NCBI RefSeq assembly: GCF_000802365.1
Contig: NZ_JSZE01000033.1
Coordinates: 1-46,614 of the forward strand
Direction of reading: 5' to 3'
DNA length: 46,614 nucleotides
Source: Xanthomonas cannabis pv. cannabis
GTDB taxonomy: Bacteria; Pseudomonadota; Gammaproteobacteria; Xanthomonadales; Xanthomonadaceae
Part shown: positions 41,322-46,614 of the stretch, piece by piece
Layout: each line of letters begins with the position of its first letter
Numbering within the stretch: the stretch's first letter is position 1
The notes under the pieces: model-generated
Told to the model about the DNA's origin: nothing
Databases searched by the model: none
The model's input: the letters and a program-made list of their open reading frames with translations, nothing else
Translations under genes and position numbers: made by a program

Positions 41322-41352
41322 ATTATAGGCGCCAAATACCGATTTGTGTTAA
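41322..41352 (-). promoter_or_regulatory. Promoter of the 61-aa gene
   Basis: On the minus strand, a perfect TATAAT (41327-41322) and TTAACA (41352-41347, 5 of 6 to consensus) are 19 nt apart. The spacing is long, but the -10 match is rare in this GC-rich DNA. The -35 box overlaps the last codons of the upstream Hsp70 gene. Confidence 0.55.
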
Positions 41353-42725
41353 TGCTCCGACGGACGGGCGTCACCCGCTGCAGCCCAGGCCAAGCCCTGC
41401 ACCACGCCGAAGGACGGATCGCCGTGGACCATGCGCGATTCCGGAAATGCCGCCGCCACCGTGTCGCGGATGTAGCCGGCACGCGACATGCCACCGGTGA
41501 GAAACAGCGTGGCCGGAGGCGTGGGCAGGTCGGCGCGCACCTGCGCCAGCAGGCCTGCCAGTTCCTGCAGGTAGTTCGAGGCGGACGCAACCAGTGCGCT
41601 GGCCTGCACGTCCACGCGCAGGGCGCGTTCGATGAACTCCAGCGATGCCTGGTGCTGGTCGAGCTCGCTGAGCGCGATCTTGCAGGCTTCCACGGCGCGA
41701 TACAGGCGCGCGGTGTTGCCGGTGTCCTGCAGGGCCTGCAGGCGGGTGTCGAACGGGGCAGGGACGTCGCGGTACGTGTGCAAGCGGAATTCGCGTTGCC
41801 GCGTCATGTCCTGCACCATCGCCGCTTCCACGTAATGGTGCGCCGGAACGCGGGTGATGCCGCGGCCGAACAGCGGCATGTAGGCGGCCAGACTGAGCGC
41901 CAGATCGATATCGGTGCCGCCGCGCGCGATCCCCCAGGCGCGATGCACCTGCGGTGGTGCGCTGCCGCCCACGCTGGCATGGGCGATATCGGTGGTGCCG
42001 CCGCCGATGTCCACCACCACGGTGTCGTGCCGGGCGTCGTGGCTGACGTGGTAGTGCATGGCGGCCGCGGCGGGTTCTTCAAGAAAGTCCACGCTGTCGA
42101 ACCCGGCGGCGATGGCCGCGGTCTGCAGGATCTCCAGCGCCTGCGCATTGCCGGCTTCGCCGATCGAACTGCGAAATTGCACCGGGCGGCCGATCACGGC
42201 ACTGCGGATGGTGACGTCGAACTGGCGCGAGGCAGTGAGGCGGATGTGCTCCAGCACGTGCGTGGCGATGCCGGTGATGGTCTGGCGGGCGCGCGGGTGC
42301 AGGTTGTAGCCCAGCATCGACTTGGGGCTTTGCACCAGATTGCCTTCGCCCTCCAGGAAGTACGCATCCAGCGCGTCGTCGCCGTAGACCGCGTTCTGCA
42401 GCAGCGCCGCCGAACTGCGTGGCTCGCGCACCTGTTCTTCCATCCATTGGCGACGCACGATGCGCAGCGCTTCGCGGCGCAGGCTGTCCTGATTCGGCGT
42501 GCGGCCGGCGGCGGTGGCGTCGCGGCGCGCGGAGTCGATCAGTCGCTCCATCTCGTATTCCAGCGCGGGCGTGAGGTTGAAATCCTCCGGGTCGCGCATG
42601 GTCTCGGGAAAGTACACCGTGGTGCGGAACTGCAGGGCGTCGCCGAAGCGCACCGGTTCCACCTGGCCATCGACGATCGCGGCGGCGGCGGAGTTGCTGG
42701 TACCGAAGTCGATGCCGAGTTTCAT
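41349..42725 (-). CDS. YegD-like Hsp70-family protein
   Basis: This 458-aa protein has only the actin/Hsp70 ATPase fold: phosphate loop GIDFGTSNSA (4-13), VVDIGGGTTDIAH as second phosphate loop and LTGGMSRAGYI as adenosine motif. The Hsp70 substrate-binding domain is absent. YegD-type proteins are orphan Hsp70 relatives with no known clients. The start is ATG at 42725; length agrees with YegD (450 aa). It lies 125 nt downstream of the FKBP gene on the same strand, so they may be one transcript and both act in protein folding. Confidence 0.92.
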   Translation of the reverse strand: MKLGIDFGTSNSAAAAIVDGQVEPVRFGDALQFRTTVYFPETMRDPEDFNLTPALEYEMERLIDSARRDATAAGRTPNQDSLRREALRIVRRQWMEEQVREPRSSAALLQNAVYGDDALDAYFLEGEGNLVQSPKSMLGYNLHPRARQTITGIATHVLEHIRLTASRQFDVTIRSAVIGRPVQFRSSIGEAGNAQALEILQTAAIAAGFDSVDFLEEPAAAAMHYHVSHDARHDTVVVDIGGGTTDIAHASVGGSAPPQVHRAWGIARGGTDIDLALSLAAYMPLFGRGITRVPAHHYVEAAMVQDMTRQREFRLHTYRDVPAPFDTRLQALQDTGNTARLYRAVEACKIALSELDQHQASLEFIERALRVDVQASALVASASNYLQELAGLLAQVRADLPTPPATLFLTGGMSRAGYIRDTVAAAFPESRMVHGDPSFGVVQGLAWAAAGDARPSEH

Positions 42726-42850
42726 GCAGACAGGCCTTCAAAGCGGGCCGCGCACTTTACTACGGCCGCCGCAGCTGCCGTCCAGACCGGCGTGCAGCTG
42801 TGGCGCGCCGGCCGATGCGCCGCGCGCCGGCTGGCACGCGACGCGCTGGC

Positions 42851-43324
42851 TCAGGCGGCGATGTCGTCGACGTGGCCCTGATTCAACTCATCGGTGGTGG
42901 CTTCGCGCACGTCCACCACTTCCACCGCAAAGTGCAGGGTCTGGCCGGCCAGCGGGTGATTGCCATCCACGGTGACCTGTTCCGGGCCGACCTCGGTGAC
43001 GGTGACCAGCACCGGGCCCTGTTGGGTACGGGCTTCGAACTGCACGCCCGGGACCACGTCCACATCGGTGGGAAAGGCCTCGCGCGGAACGTGCTGGATC
43101 AGCTGCTCGTGGCGCGGGCCGTAGCCTTGTTCGGGCGCCACGTCGGCGGTGAGTGTGTCGCCCACGCGCCGGCCGTCCAGCGCCAGCTCCAGGCCGGGCA
43201 CGATGTTGCCGGCACCGTGCAGATAGCTCAACGGGGTGTCGGGAGTAGAACGGTCCAGGACTTGGCCGCTGTCGTCGGAAAGGGTGTAGTGAATGGTCGC
43301 AACGCGACCCTGGCTGATTTCCAT
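42851..43324 (-). CDS. SlyD-like FKBP-type peptidyl-prolyl isomerase
   Basis: This 157-aa cytoplasmic foldase has the FKBP part (VATIHYTLSDDSGQVLD, PLSYLHGAGNIVPGLE) with the insert-in-flap chaperone domain (GYGPRHEQLIQHVPREAF, PVLVTVTEVGPEQVTVDGNH) and the closing LAGQTLHFAVEVVDVR. It lacks the His/Cys-rich metal-binding tail of E. coli SlyD, so it is closer to the short SlyD/FkpB type. The ATG at 43324 has GGAGG at 43334-43330. Hsp70-like YegD is encoded downstream on the same strand. Confidence 0.94.
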   Translation of the reverse strand: MEISQGRVATIHYTLSDDSGQVLDRSTPDTPLSYLHGAGNIVPGLELALDGRRVGDTLTADVAPEQGYGPRHEQLIQHVPREAFPTDVDVVPGVQFEARTQQGPVLVTVTEVGPEQVTVDGNHPLAGQTLHFAVEVVDVREATTDELNQGHVDDIAA

Positions 43325-43661
43325 TGGAAACCTCCATGCGGGTGATCGAGGGGGAAGTGCATCGGCTGATTCACGATGCCAAGAGATGCTGCACCCACAC
43401 CGTAGGCAATCGCACCGGATCATGCAACCGCTGCAGGATCTGCGGTTGGGCGAGGATCAGGTTGGCCGTCATCGCGTGTCGCTGTGGACGTGCGGCGGGC
43501 ATTACGGGGTGAGGACCGACCCTGCTGCGGCCTCGATGGAGCGTGCGGCAGCGGCCCGGGCCTGACGTTGACCGCGATTGCGCGGCACTTCCGCTCACCG
43601 GCAACGCTGATGTCGCGACCATTGCGGCACCTGTAGTGGCCGTAGCCGTGCACGTGGTTGC
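43325..43661. other. 337-nt intergenic region without a recognised gene
   Basis: No frame in this stretch has protein-like composition. It holds the FKBP leader and the 3' region of the cation transporter gene, with no clear terminator. Confidence 0.4.
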
Positions 43662-44744
43662 CTACTCGGTCTGCGCGCCGCGTTCGATCTGCGCGCGACG
43701 TGCGCGCCAGGTTTCCGGTGTCTGCGGTTTGACGAACAACGCGGTGAGTTCGGGATGCTGGCGCTTGGCGGCGGCTTCGATGCGCCCCACGCAGGCTTCG
43801 ATCTGCGGCGTGCTGCGGCTGTCTTCGAATTCCGCGCTCAATGCGGCAACGACCTGGTTGGGGCCCATCTGCATGGTCAGCACGCCGTTGGCGGCGCGCA
43901 CGTCCGGGTCGCTGGCGGCAATGCGCAGCAGCGAGTCGGTGACCTCCGCATGGGCCGGCTCGCCGATCAGCAGCCCCTTGGTCTCGCGCGCCAGCAGGAA
44001 AGCGGTGAAGGCCAGCACGCCGGCAATGCCGATCGATGCGATGCCGTCGAGTTCGGGCATGTCCAACAGCTGCGCGCCGGCCAGGCCGAGCAAGGCCATG
44101 AACAGGCCGATCAATGCGGCGCTGTCTTCCAGCAACACGGTAAAGGTGCTGGGGTCCTTGCTCTGGCGAAATGCCTCGAAGTAGCCCATGCGGCCCTTTT
44201 TTGCACGAAATTCGCGCAGTGCCACGATCCAGGAAATACCTTCGAACACGATCGAAACGCCGAGCACGCAATACGCGATGAGATGACTCTTGGCCGGCTC
44301 CGGGTGACGCAGGTGCACGATGCCCTCGTACAACGACACGCCGGCACCCATCGCAAACACCAGCAACGCGACGATGAAACTCCAGAAATACAGTTCGCGC
44401 CCGTAGCCGAAGGGGTGCGTCGGCGTGGGTGCCTGCGCAGCGCGACGTAGACCATAGAGCAGCAGCACCTCGTTGATGGTGTCCACCAGCGAATGCACGC
44501 CCTCGCTGAGCATGGCCGAGCTGCCGGAAATCCCGGCGGCAATGAACTTGGCCACCGCAATGGCCAGGTTGCCGGCCAAGGCGACATAGACCACCAAATG
44601 CGCGCCCTTGGGCTTGCCGGGGCGCTCTGCGGGACTGTCGGGACGACCTGGCGCGCCAGGCGCGTTGCCGGGCTCCAGGGCGGCTGGTGCGGCGCCTGGC
44701 GCGGGGTGGACTGGCTCGTTGGACACGCGCAACCTGCAGGGCAT
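43662..44744 (-). CDS. Cation diffusion facilitator transporter, ZnT9/SLC30A9-like
   Basis: This 360-aa inner-membrane protein has six membrane helices and a soluble C-terminal domain. The TM2 metal site is EGVHSLVDTINEVLLLYGL (HxxxD), and TM5 has LLEDSAALIG; this combination is found in the SLC30A9/ZnT9 branch of the CDF family, which exchanges Zn2+ (and other divalent ions) for protons. A Pro-rich N-terminal tail (residues 1-45) precedes the first helix. The start is ATG at 44744. It is divergent from phnA/yjdM across a 96-nt gap. Confidence 0.9.
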   Translation of the reverse strand: MPCRLRVSNEPVHPAPGAAPAALEPGNAPGAPGRPDSPAERPGKPKGAHLVVYVALAGNLAIAVAKFIAAGISGSSAMLSEGVHSLVDTINEVLLLYGLRRAAQAPTPTHPFGYGRELYFWSFIVALLVFAMGAGVSLYEGIVHLRHPEPAKSHLIAYCVLGVSIVFEGISWIVALREFRAKKGRMGYFEAFRQSKDPSTFTVLLEDSAALIGLFMALLGLAGAQLLDMPELDGIASIGIAGVLAFTAFLLARETKGLLIGEPAHAEVTDSLLRIAASDPDVRAANGVLTMQMGPNQVVAALSAEFEDSRSTPQIEACVGRIEAAAKRQHPELTALFVKPQTPETWRARRAQIERGAQTE

Positions 44745-44807
44745 TCGATGAGCGCTGCACTATCGCGCCGCCGCCGTGCCGGATGCGTGATCGCGCGGCC
44801 GTGGCGC

Positions 44808-44813
44808 TACAAT
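44808..44813 (+). promoter_or_regulatory. Possible -10 element for yjdM
   Basis: TACAAT at 44808-44813, 28 nt upstream of the yjdM start, is close to the -10 consensus. No good -35 match is seen 16-18 nt further upstream. Confidence 0.35.
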
Positions 44814-44840
44814 CCACGCCCGTTTCGATCAAGGAATCGC

Positions 44841-45176
44841 ATGTCTACCGTTCCCGCCTGCCCGCAATGCGGCCAGGACAACACATATGCCGACGGCGGC
44901 CTGTCGATCTGCGCGGACTGCGGTTTCGAATGGAGCGCAGCCGAGGTCGCCGCGAACACGACCGTGGTGCGCGACCGCAACGGCAATGTGCTGCAGGCCG
45001 GCGACACGGTGACGGTGATCAAGGATCTCAAGGTCAAGGGCTCGTCGATTCCGCTCAAGCAGGGCACGGTGATCCGCAATATCCGCCTGGTCGAGGACGA
45101 CGCCGAACATATCGAAGGCAATTCGGAAAAGATCAAGGGCCTGGTGCTCAAGACCTGTTTTCTGCGTAAAGCCTGA
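44841..45176 (+). CDS. yjdM: Zinc-ribbon protein YjdM (PhnA family)
   Basis: This 111-aa protein has an N-terminal zinc ribbon (CPQCGQDNTY, CADCGFEW) and the C-terminal PhnA domain (RDRNGNVLQAGDTVTVIKDL, VKGSSIPLKQGTVIRNIRLV). It was formerly named PhnA for alkylphosphonate uptake, but no phosphonate pathway is adjacent and its real function is unknown. AAGGA at 44831-44835 is the ribosome site. A GTAG-type repeat hairpin follows its stop. Confidence 0.94.
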   Translation: MSTVPACPQCGQDNTYADGGLSICADCGFEWSAAEVAANTTVVRDRNGNVLQAGDTVTVIKDLKVKGSSIPLKQGTVIRNIRLVEDDAEHIEGNSEKIKGLVLKTCFLRKA

Positions 45177-45186
45177 GTCCGCTCCC

Positions 45187-45215
45187 GTAGGAGCGCACCT
45201 GAGCGCGACAGGTGT
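45187..45215. repeat. GTAG-type REP-like palindrome downstream of yjdM
   Basis: GTAGGAGCGCACCTGAGCGC begins at 45187; CACCTG (45196-45201) pairs with CAGGTG (45209-45214). The GTAG head plus hairpin is the form of REP elements in xanthomonads and Stenotrophomonas. Only one copy was found in this window. Confidence 0.5.
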
Positions 45216-45382
45216 ACCGATAACCCCGACATCGCGCGCGGAAACGCGCCTGCGGTTCGTGCCAGCCCGAGCCAGCCGGCGGCATGACGCGCGTGACGCG
45301 CCTCAGCGCGATGGCGGTACCGATCGCACCCCGCCACGCGCCAGCGCGTCCTGCCAGGCTGGTACCGCGCCGGTGTGGCGGC

Positions 45383-46174
45383 TCAATCGCGCGGGTAGAC
45401 CGCCGCCACTGTGCAGCTTTGGCGCATGCGCGAGAACTTGCCGCCGCGCGAGGTGCTGAGGTCGCCTTGCTGCCCGGCGCCGACGCCTGCGCCGGCAATG
45501 CCGATTTCGTCGAGCACGTCGACCTTGTCGCCGGGGTTGCCGCAAATCGCATTCAGGCCCATGCCGGATACGAAGCGGATCGGCGGTGCGCCGCTGAGCT
45601 CGCGGCAGCTGTCCATCAATTCGACGCGATAATGGCGGTGCGTGCCGGGATGGCGCGGCGACACTTCCACCACCAGACCCTGCGCGTCCTCCGACCACGC
45701 CCGCACCATGCCGGGCTGGAAGCAATAGCTTGCGGAGCCGGCGAAGTCGCGACGACGTGCTTGCCGCACGCTCACACCGTCCAGAGTGGGGATGCCGTCG
45801 GCCTGCCGCTGACGGGCCATGCTGGCGTAGTCGCGTGCACTGGGCGGGGCGACCTGGCTGATCGCGCACCGTTGCTGCCCGGTGCTGAGGGATGCCTGCG
45901 CACCATTGCAGACCCAACCGTGCGGTGCGAGCACGGCGGCGTCTGCGTGCGCGGTCAGGCGCGGGCAGTCCTGTGCCAATGGCAGGCGGAACAGGCGGCC
46001 GCCGCGTTCGGCGACGGCCAGTGTCCGCGCATCGGTCTGATGCAGCTCGCTCACCTGGCGGGCATCCAGGCACTCGGGACCCGGCGCGGCAGGGCGCGGG
46101 GAGTGCGCCGCTGCGCCGCCCACCGTGCAGGCCATGATGCTGGTGCCGAGCAGGACCGCAGGGAGCAGGCGCAT
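45383..46174 (-). CDS. Exported protein with two DUF6491-like repeats
   Basis: This 263-aa protein has an N-terminal signal peptide (MRLLPAVLLGTSIMACTVGG; Cys possibly lipidated, but the lipobox is imperfect). The mature part looks like two copies of a Cys-containing unit: the first has CLDARQVSELHQTDARTLAV, LPLAQDCPRLT and CAISQVAPP; the second has YCFQPGMVRAW, YRVELMDSCRELSGAPPIRF and NAICGNPGDKV. This is the composition of DUF6491 proteins, here possibly in tandem. The ATG at 46174 has AAGGA 8 nt upstream; an ATG at 46183 lies too close to that site. Function is unknown. Confidence 0.65.
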   Translation of the reverse strand: MRLLPAVLLGTSIMACTVGGAAAHSPRPAAPGPECLDARQVSELHQTDARTLAVAERGGRLFRLPLAQDCPRLTAHADAAVLAPHGWVCNGAQASLSTGQQRCAISQVAPPSARDYASMARQRQADGIPTLDGVSVRQARRRDFAGSASYCFQPGMVRAWSEDAQGLVVEVSPRHPGTHRHYRVELMDSCRELSGAPPIRFVSGMGLNAICGNPGDKVDVLDEIGIAGAGVGAGQQGDLSTSRGGKFSRMRQSCTVAAVYPRD

Positions 46175-46363
46175 CACGCACATCCTTGGCAATGAGATGG
46201 CCGCATCATGTGCCGGCGTCGGCGCCGTGACAATCGCCCGGCAGCGTGGCGGAGCCTGTGCCGCGATCAACCCGGCACACGCAGGCAGGCCCTACACGGC
46301 GTAGGCCCCGTATCGCAAGCCGAGCTTGGCGAACCCTGCGCCACGCGTGGGTGCGCACGTGCG

Positions 46364-46614
46364 CTATGGCGTGTCGGGCGGGTCCGAATCCAGCACCTGC
46401 AGCTTGCCGCCGGTGGTCTCCGGCAGGATGCGCTGGTCGGTGGCGACCAACACCACGCCCGGCGTCAGCAGCGGCAGCAGATCGGCCAGGAATGCCGGCG
46501 GCACCTGCAGGCGCGCAATGGTGTCGGCATCCAGCGCCTGGCCTGCCGCCGCAGCGCTGCCGGGAATGCCGATGCGCATCCAGTTGGGCATGCGATGACC
46601 GGGCAGGCCGGGAA
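46364..46614 (-). CDS. C-terminal end of an unidentified protein (off the right edge)
   Basis: About 83 codons of the 3' end are visible; the frame is open to the window edge. The end contains MRIGIPGSAAAAGQALDADT, FLADLLPLLTPGVVLVATD and GGKLQVLDSDPP. I do not recognise the family with confidence; the pattern would fit the C-terminal tail of an exported enzyme such as an L,D-transpeptidase, but that is a guess. Confidence 0.5.
   Translation of the reverse strand, partial: PGLPGHRMPNWMRIGIPGSAAAAGQALDADTIARLQVPPAFLADLLPLLTPGVVLVATDQRILPETTGGKLQVLDSDPPDTP

Noticed and set aside
41208-42881. Plus-strand 557-codon frame over the YegD-like gene
   Set aside because: Antisense artefact of a GC-rich gene; the product is His/Arg-rich with no domains.
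46286-46308. Short CCTAC/GTAGG dyad between the last two genes
   Set aside because: Only five contiguous base pairs, so it is not worth a feature call.

Overview
The window is a GC-rich, gene-dense chromosomal segment from a gammaproteobacterium of the Xanthomonas type. The evidence is the rpoE-rseA-mucD-lepA-lepB-rnc-era-recO order, the RlmD, LepA and leucine dehydrogenase sequences, short inverted intergenic repeats rich in GGGATTCGGGATT, and widespread GTG starts and stop/start overlaps. Species cannot be fixed from sequence alone. No tRNA, rRNA, CRISPR array, prophage or insertion sequence was seen, so this looks like core chromosome rather than an island.

Region 1 (1-9719) holds the end of a divergent fatty-acid oxidation gene, then an envelope-stress and housekeeping series on the plus strand: sigma-E (with a recognisable autoregulatory promoter), its anti-sigma factor RseA, the periplasmic protease MucD, LepA/EF4, signal peptidase I, a DUF4845 membrane protein, RNase III, Era and RecO. 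Region 2 (9857-16379) has a response regulator with an Hpt-like domain, the 23S rRNA methyltransferase RlmD, a CYTH protein, a FrnE-like DsbA protein, an FAD amine oxidase-like protein and an iron-sulfur photolyase of the PhrB/FeS-BCP class. Region 3 (16559-20749) has NagZ, a purine phosphoribosyltransferase and a methylthioinosine/methylthioadenosine phosphorylase that form a plausible salvage path, then a cold-shock gene with a clear terminator and an FAD monooxygenase.

Region 4 (20777-29738, minus strand) is a long collinear run: a CHASE3-GAF-GGDEF diguanylate cyclase, a bactofilin, a zinc-ribbon protein and a complete ligase-associated DNA damage response set (MBL-fold exonuclease, ATP-dependent DNA ligase, Lhr-like DEXH helicase, PdeM nuclease). 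An arginine-rich 77-codon ORF is wedged between exonuclease and ligase, overlapping both by 4 nt, and may be a fifth component. Region 5 (30104-38481) has two Ala-rich lipoproteins, a thiolase, a lipid-anchored subtilisin autotransporter, leucine dehydrogenase, a Sel1-prolyl hydroxylase-like protein and a YgjP-like metallopeptidase. Region 6 (38876-46614) contains small stress or membrane proteins, an MscS-like channel, a 61-aa protein with its own promoter and terminator, a YegD-like Hsp70, a SlyD-like FKBP, a ZnT9-like cation transporter, YjdM/PhnA, a possible tandem DUF6491 protein and the end of an unidentified gene.

The observations most worth following are the 77-codon ORF in the repair operon, the family of paired inverted repeats that fill intergenic gaps and butt against downstream start codons, the 61-aa protein at 40975-41160, and the two Ala-rich lipoproteins.
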